DNA of 33,618 bases from JAOUEA01 sp035249905 (GTDB lineage Bacteria > Actinomycetota > UBA4738 > HRBIN12). Position numbers and translations under genes: made by a program. Location: assembly GCA_035249905.1 (NCBI GenBank), contig DATFFT010000027.1:1-33618 (forward strand), in the 5' to 3' direction. The notes beneath the pieces are model-generated. The model saw nothing but the letters and a program-made list of their open reading frames with translations, made no database searches and was not told the origin of the DNA. Positions 23,635 to 33,545 of this stretch are shown one piece after another. The stretch's first letter is position 1. Each line of letters begins with the position of its first letter.

Positions 23635-23871
23635 TCAAGCGCGTAGGCGAGCGTCGGGACGCTCGCTCCTCAGGAGCGACGCTGCGCGTACGGCCACCCA
23701 CACCCCGGCCAGTCCGACGAGGCCGTAGATGATCCGGGTCAGGGCGTTGGTCTCACCGAAGTCCAATCCGAAGATGGCCGCGACCAGGTCGAACTCGCCG
23801 ACCGCGACGAGTCCCCAGTTGAGTGCTCCGACGACCACCAGCACGATCGCCAAAATGTCCAAGGGTCGCAT
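23635..23871 (-). CDS. DUF378 small membrane protein
   Basis: A 78-residue protein with two predicted membrane helices. MRPLDILAIVLVVVGALNWGLVAV and LTRIIYGLVGLAGVWVAV match the DUF378 pattern (LNWGLVG...RIVYGLVGLAG). The function is unknown. AAGGAG lies 5 bases before ATG 23871, which decides the start over an upstream in-frame ATG. The 160-base gap to rmuC on the right is divergent and shows no other gene. Confidence 0.88.
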   Translation of the reverse strand: MRPLDILAIVLVVVGALNWGLVAVGEFDLVAAIFGLDFGETNALTRIIYGLVGLAGVWVAVRAASLLRSERPDARLRA

Positions 23872-24044
23872 CTGAGCTCCTTCCACTCGTTATTGCTCGC
23901 TGACGTGCTCGCGGATCACTTACCCGATCGGCCTGCCGGCAATCCGGTGTCGCGGAACTTCCAAGGAGATCCGCCTCGTACTCCTGCCGTGTCGGAGGGG
24001 TGCGCTACCGTCGTGCGCGACTTCCCCGACCTCCAGGAGGAACC

Positions 24045-25094
24045 GTGACCGAGCAGATCGGTGTTGCGCTGCTTGCCGCAGTGTGCGGGCTCGTCGTGGG
24101 AGTGCTCGTGGTCGCGCGGCGGCATCGGGCCGAGGGCGACCGCACGCTGCCGGATCACACGACGCGGCTCGAGGCACGCCTCGAGGTGCAGTCGGCCGAG
24201 CTGCGCAGGCTGGCCGACGCGGCGGCCGCTCGCGATCTCGCGGGAGAGCAGGTGCGTGCCGGCGTCGAGGGCGCCCGCCGAACACTGCAAGAGATGAGCG
24301 TGCGGGAGCAGGAGCGGCGTGCGGCCGACGCCGAGCAGCGCGAGGTGATCCGGCGGCTCTCGACCGTGCTGGCGGGCGGGGCCTCGAAGGGCCGCGCCGG
24401 CGAGCACGTGCTTCGTGATCACCTCGCCGCGTTGCCGCCCACGATGCTCGTGACCGACTTCCGCGTGGCCGGCAAGGTCGTGGAGTTCGGGCTGCTGATG
24501 TCCGACGGGCGCCGGCTGCCGATCGACTCGAAGTGGACGGCGTTGGCCGAGCTCGAGGCGCTCGAGGCGGCCACCCACGGAGTCGAGCGAGACGCCTGCG
24601 CGAGAGCGGTCGAGAAAGCGGTCGCTCAGCGGGCCCGCGAGGTAGCGCAGTACCTCGACCCGGCCGTGACCGCCCCGGTGGCCGTGGCGGCGGTGCCCGA
24701 CGCGGCCTATGAGGTGCTACGGCGTGCCCACGCCGACGCGTACGTGCACGGCGTCGTGATCGTGCCGTACTCGTCGGCGCTGCCGATCGTGCTGTTCCTC
24801 TACGCGCTCGTGCAGCGGTTCGGCGACACGGCCGACGTGCAGGCCTCCCTGGCCGAGATCGGGTCGGTGCTCGATGCGCTCGAGCTCGTCGTCGAGAACC
24901 GGTTCGCGCGCGCCGGCACGATGATCTCGAACGGCGCCGACGAGTTCCGCTCGCAGCTCGGCAAGGCGCGCGGCTCGATCGCGAGGGCGCGCGCGACCTC
25001 TCCCGATCCGCTCGGGGACGAGGAGGGCGCGGCTCCGGGCGAGCCCGCCCCGGCGATCGACGACGACGGGGGGTCACTGTCGGTCGTGCGCTGA
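24045..25094 (+). CDS. rmuC: RmuC-family DNA recombination protein
   Basis: A 349-residue protein. An N-terminal membrane helix (about 5-24) is followed by a coiled coil (about 40-110) rich in Arg, Glu and Ala, then the RmuC nuclease-like domain (about 120-300) with LRDHLAALPPTMLVTDF, LPIDSKWTALAELEAL and YLDPAVTAPVAVAAVPDAAYEVL. E. coli RmuC limits DNA inversions at short inverted repeats and is thought to be a nuclease. The acidic, Pro-rich tail after about 315 is likely disordered. GTG 24045 was chosen because AGGAGG lies 4 bases upstream and the membrane helix follows directly. Confidence 0.9.
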   Translation: MTEQIGVALLAAVCGLVVGVLVVARRHRAEGDRTLPDHTTRLEARLEVQSAELRRLADAAAARDLAGEQVRAGVEGARRTLQEMSVREQERRAADAEQREVIRRLSTVLAGGASKGRAGEHVLRDHLAALPPTMLVTDFRVAGKVVEFGLLMSDGRRLPIDSKWTALAELEALEAATHGVERDACARAVEKAVAQRAREVAQYLDPAVTAPVAVAAVPDAAYEVLRRAHADAYVHGVVIVPYSSALPIVLFLYALVQRFGDTADVQASLAEIGSVLDALELVVENRFARAGTMISNGADEFRSQLGKARGSIARARATSPDPLGDEEGAAPGEPAPAIDDDGGSLSVVR

Positions 25095-25116
25095 ACGGTG
25101 TGACAAGCTGCGCGCC

Positions 25117-25455
25117 ATGGACTTCGTGGAGGCGCTGGCGAAGCTCGGCTTCCGACCCAGCGACGAACGCGCGTTCGGCAACCGAGACACGACGCTCTAC
25201 GAGGCCCGTCCCAACCGGTACATGACCTACACGGTGCACGCGTTCGACGACGGCACCGCGATGTTCACCTGGGAGTTCGCGCTCGGCGATTACCTGGCCG
25301 GGCGAGGCCTGCAGGTCGGCTCCGACGAGGCACTGAACCAGTACGTCTTCCCGCGCGAGGACCTGCGCGGCCCGCAGGACGGCGCATGGCTCGTGGGCGC
25401 CGTCGAGCGGACCGAGGCGATGCTGTCGACGATCCGGCTGGACCGGCCGGACTGA
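25117..25455 (+). CDS. Hypothetical small soluble protein
   Basis: A 112-residue acidic protein without signal peptide or membrane helix. It begins MDFVEALAKLGFRPSDERAFGN and alternates predicted strands (TTLYEARPNRYMTYTVHAF, TAMFTWEFALGDYLA) with a C-terminal helix (VERTEAMLSTIRL). Codon usage matches its neighbours and it fills the gap between rmuC (22 bases upstream) and the arg promoter, so it is likely real. I do not recognise a family. Confidence 0.75.
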   Translation: MDFVEALAKLGFRPSDERAFGNRDTTLYEARPNRYMTYTVHAFDDGTAMFTWEFALGDYLAGRGLQVGSDEALNQYVFPREDLRGPQDGAWLVGAVERTEAMLSTIRLDRPD

Positions 25456-25504
25456 GCTTCGCCGCGGCAGGCACGTCCGACACGTCTGAGCGGCTCACAC
25501 CCGG

Positions 25505-25533
25505 TGGTCATGGTTATCCGTTGTATGCATACT
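25505..25533 (+). promoter_or_regulatory. Candidate argC operon promoter, probably leaderless
   Basis: TGGTCA (25505-25510, -35) is separated by 17 bases from CATACT (25528-25533, -10). The expected RNA start is about 25540-25542, at the argC ATG itself. No ribosome-binding site precedes that ATG, consistent with a leaderless transcript. Confidence 0.5.
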
Positions 25534-25539
25534 TATGCA
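25526..25539. promoter_or_regulatory. ARG box (ArgR operator) at argC
   Basis: TGCATA-CT-TATGCA is a perfect 6 bp inverted repeat with a 2 bp centre, overlapping the putative -10 and ending 2 bases before the argC ATG. It matches the TGCAT-rich palindromic half-sites of actinobacterial ARG boxes. argR is inside the operon, so arginine-bound ArgR would repress the whole set including its own gene. Confidence 0.8.
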
Positions 25540-25541
25540 CC

Positions 25542-26594
25542 ATGTCGGAGACCACGCGGGTCGCAGTGCTGGGGGCGTCGGGGTACGCGGGCGGAGAGAT
25601 CGTGCGACTGCTCGCCGGGCATCGACGGGCCGAGGTCACGTTCCTCGGGGCGAAGGGCTCCGCCGGGAAGACGCTGGCCGAGGTACATCCGCATCTTGCG
25701 CCGCTGCCGATCGCGGGGGAGCCGCTGCGGCCGATCGAGCCCGCCGCGATCACGGAGGCGGCCGAGGTGGTGCTCTGCGCGTTGCCGAACGGCACCAGTT
25801 CGTCGCTCGTGCCGACCCTGCTGGACGTCGGGCTCCGTGTGATCGACCTGGCCGGGGACTTCCGCCTTCCCGCCGAGGCGTACCCGGAGTGGTACGGGTT
25901 CGAGCATGCGTCGCCCGCGCTGCTCGACAAGGCGGTCTACGGCCTGCCGGAGCTGTTCGGGGACCAGGTGGCCGGCGCCGAGCTCGTCGCGAACCCCGGC
26001 TGCTACGCGACCGCCGCGATCGTGAGCCTCGCACCGCTGCTCGGGGCCGGTCTCGTCGAGCCCGGCGCGATCCGGGTCGACGGGAAGACGGGGCTCTCCG
26101 GTGCCGGGAAGGCCGCGAACGAGTCCACGATCTTCACGTCGACCGAGGAGAGCCTGCGGCCCTACCGCGTGCCGCGACACCAGCACACGCCCGAGATCGA
26201 GCGGGGACTCGAGCTCGCGACGGGCGTCGCGCCCCCCGTGCTGTTCGTGCCGCATCTCGTGCCGACGGTGCGCGGCGTGTTGACCACGAGCTACGCGACG
26301 CTCACCGAGGGAACGACGACCGAGGCGCTCACCGAGGCGCTCACGGTCGCCTACGCGGAACGCCCGTTCGTGCGCGTGCTCGCGCCGGGCGGCATGGCCG
26401 ATTCGAAGCGCGTGCGAGGCACGAACGTGATCGAGCTGCAGGCGGTCGCCGATCCGCGCAGCGGCACCGGGGTCGTCGTCGGCGCCGTGGACAATCTCGT
26501 GAAGGGCGCGGCCGGGCAGGCGATCCAGAACCTGAACCTCGCGCTCGGCCTCGACGAGGCGGAAGGCCTGCCGACCGTGGCGGTGTACCCGTGA
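25542..26594 (+). CDS. argC: N-acetyl-gamma-glutamyl-phosphate reductase
   Basis: Reduces N-acetylglutamyl phosphate to the semialdehyde with NADPH, the third step of arginine synthesis. The 350-residue protein has the NADP motif VAVLGASGYAGGEIVRLL (7-24), ALPNGTSS, DLAGDFRL, the catalytic-Cys signature ANPGCYATAAIVSL, and HQHTPEIE and FVPHLVPTVRG in the catalytic domain. ATG 25542 starts directly after the ARG box and gives the normal N-terminus. First gene of the arg operon; its stop overlaps argJ as GTGA. Confidence 0.98.
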   Translation: MSETTRVAVLGASGYAGGEIVRLLAGHRRAEVTFLGAKGSAGKTLAEVHPHLAPLPIAGEPLRPIEPAAITEAAEVVLCALPNGTSSSLVPTLLDVGLRVIDLAGDFRLPAEAYPEWYGFEHASPALLDKAVYGLPELFGDQVAGAELVANPGCYATAAIVSLAPLLGAGLVEPGAIRVDGKTGLSGAGKAANESTIFTSTEESLRPYRVPRHQHTPEIERGLELATGVAPPVLFVPHLVPTVRGVLTTSYATLTEGTTTEALTEALTVAYAERPFVRVLAPGGMADSKRVRGTNVIELQAVADPRSGTGVVVGAVDNLVKGAAGQAIQNLNLALGLDEAEGLPTVAVYP

Positions 26595-27787
26595 GCGTGA
26601 CGTACCCGCTCGGGTTCCGCGCGGCCGGGGTGACCGCCGGCTTCAAGCCCAGCGGCCTGCCCGACCTCGGGCTGCTCGTGGGCGATCCCGGCACGACGGC
26701 CGCGGCCCTGTTCACCACGAACGCCGTGGCGGCCGCGCCCGTGGAGGTCGGGAGAGACCGCCTCGCGCGCGGCCGCGTCCGAGCGGTGCTCGTGAACAGC
26801 GGACAGGCCAACGCGGCGACGGGCTCCCGAGGCGTCGAGGACGCGCTCGCGACGACCGCCGAGGCCGCGGGTCCCATCGGTGCCGATCCCGACGAGGTGC
26901 TGCCGTCGTCGACCGGCGTGATCGGCGAGCCGCTGCACGTCGAGCAGATGCGCGGGGCGCTGCCCGCGCTGGTCGACGGGCTCTCCCGCGACGGCGGCGA
27001 GGCGTTCGCCCGCTCGATCATGACCACGGACACCGTGCCGAAGCAGGGCACGGCCGATGCCGATCGTTTCCGCGTCGGCGGCTGCGCGAAGGGTGTGGGC
27101 ATGATCGCCCCGAGCCTCGCGACGATGCTGGCGTTCGTCACGACCGACGCTTCGGTGGCCCCCGGTGACCTGCGGCAGCTCGCATCCGACCATCTGGCGC
27201 GGCGGTTCGACGCGCTCACGGTCGACGGATGCTCCTCGACGAACGACACCGTGCTGCTGCTCGCGAGCGGGGCGACGGGCGCCGATCCGCTGATCCCCGG
27301 TTCGGACGGGTGGGACGCGCTCGCCGCCGCGATCGGCGAGGTCGGGGAGTCGCTCGTGATGCAGCTGATCGCCGACGGCGAAGGCGCGACCCACGTGATG
27401 ATCGTCGAGGTGGAGGGTGCCGCGAACGACGACGACGCCCGCCGCGCGGCGAAGTCGGTGGCCGACTCGCCGCTCGTGAAGACCGCGGTGTTCGGCGGCG
27501 ACCCGAACCCGGGCCGGTTCCTGCAGGCGGCGGGGGCCGCAAGGGTGCCGATCGATCCCTCCCGCCTCGACGTTTCGATCGGCGGGGTCGTGGTGGCGAG
27601 GGGCGGCGTGATCCCCCCGTCGTACTTCGAGCCCGCGTCGCCGCTCGCCGAGCAAGCCCGGGCCGCGATGAAGGAAGCCGAGATCTCGGTGCGCGTCCGA
27701 CTGGGCGACGGGCCCGGTGCGAGCCGCGCCTACGGCTGCGACCTGAGCTACGAGTACGTGCGCATCAACGGGGAGTACACGACGTGA
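26591..27787 (+). CDS. argJ: Bifunctional ornithine acetyltransferase/N-acetylglutamate synthase
   Basis: Transfers the acetyl group from N-acetylornithine to glutamate, recycling acetyl groups. The 398-residue precursor has the autoproteolysis motif in KGVGMIAPSLATMLAFVTTDA (cleavage before the Thr of ATML; the Thr is the nucleophile). Also visible are VNSGQANAATG, SSTGVIGEPL, TVDGCSSTNDT and the C-terminal CDLSYEYVRINGEYTT. GTG start at 26591, overlapping argC by 4 bases. Whether it also makes N-acetylglutamate from acetyl-CoA cannot be told; no argA is in the window. Confidence 0.97.
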   Translation: MSVTYPLGFRAAGVTAGFKPSGLPDLGLLVGDPGTTAAALFTTNAVAAAPVEVGRDRLARGRVRAVLVNSGQANAATGSRGVEDALATTAEAAGPIGADPDEVLPSSTGVIGEPLHVEQMRGALPALVDGLSRDGGEAFARSIMTTDTVPKQGTADADRFRVGGCAKGVGMIAPSLATMLAFVTTDASVAPGDLRQLASDHLARRFDALTVDGCSSTNDTVLLLASGATGADPLIPGSDGWDALAAAIGEVGESLVMQLIADGEGATHVMIVEVEGAANDDDARRAAKSVADSPLVKTAVFGGDPNPGRFLQAAGAARVPIDPSRLDVSIGGVVVARGGVIPPSYFEPASPLAEQARAAMKEAEISVRVRLGDGPGASRAYGCDLSYEYVRINGEYTT

Positions 27788-28719
27788 CCGACCGAGCTCC
27801 TGCCGAGTCGCCCCCCCGCGACCTCCCGCCGCAGGTGCGCCAGCGCACGCTCGCCAAGGCACGCACGCTGCTCGAGGCCCTGCCGTTCATGCGCGAGCAC
27901 CACGGGAAGGTGGTCGTCGTGAAGTACGGGGGCGCGGCGATGGACACTTCCGAGTCGCTCGGTGGCCTGGTGTCGTCGTTCGCCGAGGACATCGCGTTGC
28001 TGCAGAGCGCCGGTATCACGGCGGTGGTGGTGCACGGCGGCGGTCCGCAGGTCACGCACGTGAGCGCGCGGCTCGGCATCGAGACGACGTTCGTCGACGG
28101 CCTGCGGGTCACCGACGCCGAGACGCTCGACGTCGCGACGATGGTGCTCGCCGGCAAGCTCAACACCGACGTCGTCGCCTCGCTCGTCACCGGGGGAGTG
28201 CGGGCGGTCGGCCTGTCGGGCGTCGACGGCGGCCTGCTGCTCGCCAGGAAGCAGGCCGGCCCCGACCTCGGGTTCGTGGGCGAGGTCGTGCACGTCAACG
28301 CCGCGGTGCTGCGGACGCTCACCGAGCAACGGTTCGTGCCGGTGGTCGCCAGCATCGCCGTCGACGAGACCACCGGCCAGGCCTACAACGTGAACGCCGA
28401 CGTCGTCGCGAGCCAGCTCGCGATCGAGCTCGGCGCCGAGAAACTCGTGTACATCAACGACGTGCCGGGGGTGATCGGGCCGGGCGGCGAGCTGCTGAGC
28501 GAGCTGTCGGCATCCCAGGGCGAGGCGTTGCTCGCGCAACCGGGGGTCGTGGCCGGCGGCATGATCCCGAAGCTCGAGAGTGCGGTCGCCTCGGTACGCG
28601 CGGGGGTGGGGCGCGTGCACCTCGTCGACGGCCGCGTCGAGCATTCGCTCGTGCTGGAGCTGTTCACGCCAGAAGGCGTCGGCACGATGATCGCGCCCGA
28701 CGAGGAGGAGACACGGTGA
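27784..28719 (+). CDS. argB: Acetylglutamate kinase
   Basis: Phosphorylates N-acetylglutamate. The 311-residue protein begins with a helical extension (RTLAKARTLLEALPFMREHHGK); such N-terminal helices occur in arginine-sensitive hexameric forms, so feedback inhibition is plausible. Core motifs are VVVVKYGGAAM (phosphate), VVHGGGPQV, VDGLRVTDAETLDV, GLSGVDGG, NVNADVVASQLAIELGAEKLVYINDVPGV, and GGMIPKLESAV. GTG 27784 overlaps the argJ stop, and the argB stop overlaps argD. Confidence 0.98.
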   Translation: MTDRAPAESPPRDLPPQVRQRTLAKARTLLEALPFMREHHGKVVVVKYGGAAMDTSESLGGLVSSFAEDIALLQSAGITAVVVHGGGPQVTHVSARLGIETTFVDGLRVTDAETLDVATMVLAGKLNTDVVASLVTGGVRAVGLSGVDGGLLLARKQAGPDLGFVGEVVHVNAAVLRTLTEQRFVPVVASIAVDETTGQAYNVNADVVASQLAIELGAEKLVYINDVPGVIGPGGELLSELSASQGEALLAQPGVVAGGMIPKLESAVASVRAGVGRVHLVDGRVEHSLVLELFTPEGVGTMIAPDEEETR

Positions 28720-29900
28720 ACGAGCCGCACGTGATGCCCACCTACGCGCGCTATCTGTTGACGCTCGTGCGCGGTGCCGGCACGCGGGTGTGGGACGACG
28801 CCGGCCGCTCGTACCTCGACTTCGCCGGCGCGCTCGGCGTGACCGCGATCGGACACTCGCACCCCGCGTGGGTCGCGGCCGTGCGCGAGCAGCTCGACAC
28901 GCTCGACATGGTCAGCAACCTCTACGCCACCGAGCCGCAGGCCCGCCTCGCCGACCGGCTCGCCGAACTGATGCCCGTGCCCGACGCGGGCGTCTTCTTC
29001 TGCAACTCCGGCGCCGAGGCGAACGAGGCCGCGATCAAGCTCGCGCGCAAGCACGGGCTCGCGTCCGGGAAGCCCTCGATCGTCGCGCTCGAGGGATCCT
29101 TCCACGGACGGACGGCCGCCACGCTGGCCGCCACCGGCCAGCCATCGAAACGCGAGGCGTTCGAGCCGCTCGTGAACTGGTTCCGGTTCGTGCCGGCGGG
29201 CGACCTGCCGGCGCTCGAGGCCGCGTTCACGGCCGATGTCGGCGCCGTGCTGCTCGAGCCGGTCATGGGAGAGGGGGGCGTGCGACCGCTCGCCGACGAT
29301 TACCTCCGGGGCGTCCGCGCGCTCTGCGACGAGCGGGGCGCCCTGCTCGTCGCCGACGAGGTGCAGTCGGGCCTCGGGCGCTGCGGCGGCTGGGCGGCCC
29401 TGCAGCACGCCGGCGTCGAGGCCGACGTCCTCACACTCGCGAAGGCGCTCGGCGGCGGCCTGCCGATCGGCGCGATGCTGGCTCGCACCGAGATCTCGTT
29501 CGTGCCCGGCGACCACGCCTCGACGTTCGGCGGCGGCCCGGTCGTCTGCGCGGGAGCGCTTGCCGTCCTCGACACGATCGAGCGGAACGGCCTGCTCGAG
29601 CGAGCGAGGCAGATCGGCGAGGCGCTGCCCGAGGCCGCGGTCGCAGCCGCCCCCGACGGCTCGGTCGTCGAGGCCCGGGGAAGAGGGTGTCTCTGGGGCT
29701 TCCAGCTCGAGAGACCCGTCGCCAACGACGTCGTGCTCGCGATGATCGACGAAGGCGTGCTCGCTACCCCCGCCGGTCCGGACGTGGTCCGCATGTCGCC
29801 GCCGCTCACGTCGGGCGACGACGAGGTGGCCGAGGCGGCTCGCGCGTTCGGTGCCGCCGTCGCCACGGTGCTCGCCCCCGCCGAGGAGGGGTCCGCGTGA
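28716..29900 (+). CDS. argD: Acetylornithine aminotransferase
   Basis: PLP-dependent class III aminotransferase that converts N-acetylglutamate semialdehyde to N-acetylornithine. The 394-residue protein shows SNLYATEPQ, FFCNSGAEANEAAIKLAR, GSFHGRTAATLAATG, EPVMGEGGV, VADEVQSGLGRCG, and the PLP-lysine segment LTLAKALGGGLPIGAM. GTG start at 28716 as GTGA with argB; the stop overlaps argR. In many actinobacterial clusters argF follows here; in this one argR follows directly. Confidence 0.97.
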   Translation: MNEPHVMPTYARYLLTLVRGAGTRVWDDAGRSYLDFAGALGVTAIGHSHPAWVAAVREQLDTLDMVSNLYATEPQARLADRLAELMPVPDAGVFFCNSGAEANEAAIKLARKHGLASGKPSIVALEGSFHGRTAATLAATGQPSKREAFEPLVNWFRFVPAGDLPALEAAFTADVGAVLLEPVMGEGGVRPLADDYLRGVRALCDERGALLVADEVQSGLGRCGGWAALQHAGVEADVLTLAKALGGGLPIGAMLARTEISFVPGDHASTFGGGPVVCAGALAVLDTIERNGLLERARQIGEALPEAAVAAAPDGSVVEARGRGCLWGFQLERPVANDVVLAMIDEGVLATPAGPDVVRMSPPLTSGDDEVAEAARAFGAAVATVLAPAEEGSA

Positions 29901-30372
29901 CCCGCTCGAACGGGGCCTCGAAATCCAAGCGGCAGGAATCGATCGTCGGGTTGGTGGCGACCGAACGGCTCGCGAGCCAGCAGGAGATCCGCGAGCGGCT
30001 CGCGTATCTGGGCATCGAGGCCACGCAGTCCACGATCAGCCGCGACATCGAGGAGCTCGGCCTCGCGCGCGTGCACGACGCCCAGGGGACCCGATACGTC
30101 GTGCCGGGCGACGCCGGTTCCTACGGACCGATGGCGCTGCTGCGGCACCTGCTCGACGAGTTCGCACTCTCGTTCGTGGCGAGCGACGCCGGGCTGATCG
30201 TCCGAACCTCGCCCGGCGCCGCTGCGGCCCTCGCCGAGGGCATCGACCGCGCCGGGCTCGACGGGGTGGCCGGCACGATCGCCGGCGACAACACGATCCT
30301 GATCCTCGGCCGCGAGGGCGTGAAGCCGCCGGCGATCGAGCGATCGCTCAACCAGATCATGGAGGCAAGCTG

Positions 30373-30373
<1 letters not shown>
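29897..30373 (+). CDS. argR: Arginine repressor ArgR
   Basis: Arginine-responsive repressor of 158 residues. The N-terminal winged helix covers about 8-75 (SKRQESIVGLVATERLASQQEIRERL, split at VATER, and the recognition motif TQSTISRDIEELGLARV). The C-terminal hexamerisation domain ends with GLDGVAGTIAGDNTILILGR, where the Asp contacts arginine. The GTG at 29897 overlaps the argD stop, and the stop shares one base with the argG ATG (TGATG). It is expected to bind the ARG box at 25526-25539. Confidence 0.97.
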
Positions 30374-31571
<1,198 letters not shown>

Positions 31572-31575
<4 letters not shown>

Positions 31576-32963
31576 CCGACGGCGACGCGCCGCTGTGGGC
31601 GGGTCGCTTCTCGACACCCCCGGCTCCCGAGGCGCACGCCCTGGGGCGCTCGCTGCGTTTCGACGTCCGCCTCGCCTCGGTCGACGTCGACGCGTCGATC
31701 GCCCACGTGCGCTCGCTGCAGGACGCCGGGCTGCTCGGCGCCGACGAGGCGACGGAGCTCGAGGAGGCGCTCGCCGCGGTCGGCCACGACATCGCCGACG
31801 GGCGGTTCGCGTTCCACGACGCCGACGAGGACATCCACTCGGCGATCGAGCGCGGTGTCACCGAGCGCCTCGGTGACCTCGGGGCGAAGCTGCACGCCGG
31901 CCGCTCCCGCAACGACCTCGTGGTCACGGACCTGCGCCTGTGGCTTCTGGCCGCCGGCCGGCGGATCGACGGGCTCGTGGCAGCCCTCATCGAGGCGCTC
32001 ATCGCCCGCGCGCGCGAGCACGCCGAGACCGTGATGCCGGGCACGACCCACGCGCGCCTCGCGCAGCCCGTCACCCTCGGTCACCATCTGCTCGCGCAGG
32101 CGTGGGGGCTCGCGCGCGACCTCGAGCGCCTCCGCGAGTGGTCGGAACGGACCTCGACGAGCGCGCTCGGCGCCGGCGCGATCGCGACCTCCACCCTGGG
32201 CCTCGACCCCGACGCGACCGCCGCCCGCCTGGGCATGCACCGGGTGTTCGCCAACTCGATCGACGCCGTGAGCGACCGCGACTTCGTGCAGGAGTTCCTC
32301 GCCGTGGCGTCGATCTGCGCGACGCACCTCTCACGGTTCGCCGCCGACCTCGCTCGCTGGACCGACCCGTCGCTCGGCTGGGCGACGCTCGACGAGGCCT
32401 ACTCCACCGGCTCGAGCATGATGCCGCAGAAGCGGAACCCCGACACCGCCGAGCTGGCGCGTGGCAAGGCCGCTCGCGTCGCCGGCGACCTCGTCACCGT
32501 CACCGCCCTGCTGCAGGGACTGCCTCTCGGCTACCACCGCGACCTGCAAGAGGACAAGGAGCCCGCGTTCGACGCCGCCGACACCCTGGAGCTCGTGCTG
32601 CCGGCGATCACGGGTGCCCTGGCGACCACCGCGTTCCACCCCGACGCGATGCGCGCCGCCTGCGTCGAGGAGGGGCTCTACGCGACCGACCTGGCCGAGG
32701 CGCTCGTGCGCGACGGCGTCCCGTTCCGGGATGCGCATCGACGTACCGGCGAGCTGCTCCGGAGCGTCGACGCGGAAGGACGATCGCTCGCCGACCTCAC
32801 CGACGACGAGTGGAAGGCGTTCGGGGTACCGCACGGCGCCGAACTCCTGGACCCGGATCGGAGCGTCGCGGCACGCACGACGCCCGGTGGCCCGTCGCCG
32901 GAGAGCGTCCGAGCACAGGCCGACGCGATCGAGCGGAGCCTGCAGGAACGCGAACCGCGCTAG
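31572..32963 (+). CDS. argH: Argininosuccinate lyase
   Basis: Cleaves argininosuccinate to arginine and fumarate. The 463-residue protein shows LWAGRFS, DEDIHSAIERGVTERLGDLGAKLHAGRSRND (split at ERLG), PGTTHARLAQPVTLGHHLLA, and the fumarase/lyase superfamily signature GSSMMPQKRNPD. GTG 31572 overlaps argG by 4 bases. It is the last gene of the arg operon; its TAG directly abuts the TAG of the convergent next gene. Confidence 0.98.
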
Positions 32964-33545
32964 CTACGACCCGGATGCGTACCGCGCGGCGACCATCTCG
33001 TCGTACGTGTCCGACTCGAGGAGCTTCAGGTGCTGCGGAGGGAGGCCCTCCTCGAAGAGCCGCTTCCCGCGACCCAGCACGACCGGAAGGATCTGGAGCC
33101 GGTACTCGTCCACGAGGCCGTCTCGCATCAGCGAGTCCGACAGGGTGAGGCTTCCCCAGACGACCATGTCCCCGTCGGACTCGGCCTTGAGCCGGCGAAC
33201 CTCCTCCGAGGCGCTCCCGGACACCAACCGCGCGGGCTCCCACTTCCCCCAGGGGGCGCTCTCCAACGTGCTCGAGAACACGACCTTCGGCGTCGCGTTC
33301 AGCGCATCTGCGATGGCCTGTGTCTCCGTCGTCTGCTCGGGCCAGTACTCGGCGAACCCTCGGTACGTGACGGCCCCGAGCAGGATCGTGTCGAGGCTCT
33401 CGATGAAGGCGAGCTGCTTCTCGACGAACGGACCCTCGGTCGGATCCGCCGATGCCCCGCTCTCGGTGACGAAGTCGAGCTCCCCGTTCGGGCCCGCCGC
33501 ATAACCGTCGAGCGTCACGAACTGTTGGACGATGACCTTGCGCAT
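32964..33545 (-). CDS. Dihydrofolate-reductase-like (RibD C-terminal domain) protein
   Basis: A 193-residue protein of the DHFR/RibD-C fold. It starts RKVIVQQFVTLDGYAAGPNGE (about 2-22) and has TILLGAVTYRGFAEYWP, KVVFSSTLES, DGDMVVWGSLTLSDSLMRDGLVDEYRL (split at LSDS) and PVVLGRGKRLFEEG, which match stand-alone YwjB/YfjR-type proteins rather than true folate or riboflavin enzymes. It presumably binds NADPH; the substrate is unknown. TAGGGT on the minus strand (33558 down to 33553) lies 7 bases before the ATG, so a leaderless transcript is possible. Confidence 0.9.
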   Translation of the reverse strand: MRKVIVQQFVTLDGYAAGPNGELDFVTESGASADPTEGPFVEKQLAFIESLDTILLGAVTYRGFAEYWPEQTTETQAIADALNATPKVVFSSTLESAPWGKWEPARLVSGSASEEVRRLKAESDGDMVVWGSLTLSDSLMRDGLVDEYRLQILPVVLGRGKRLFEEGLPPQHLKLLESDTYDEMVAARYASGS

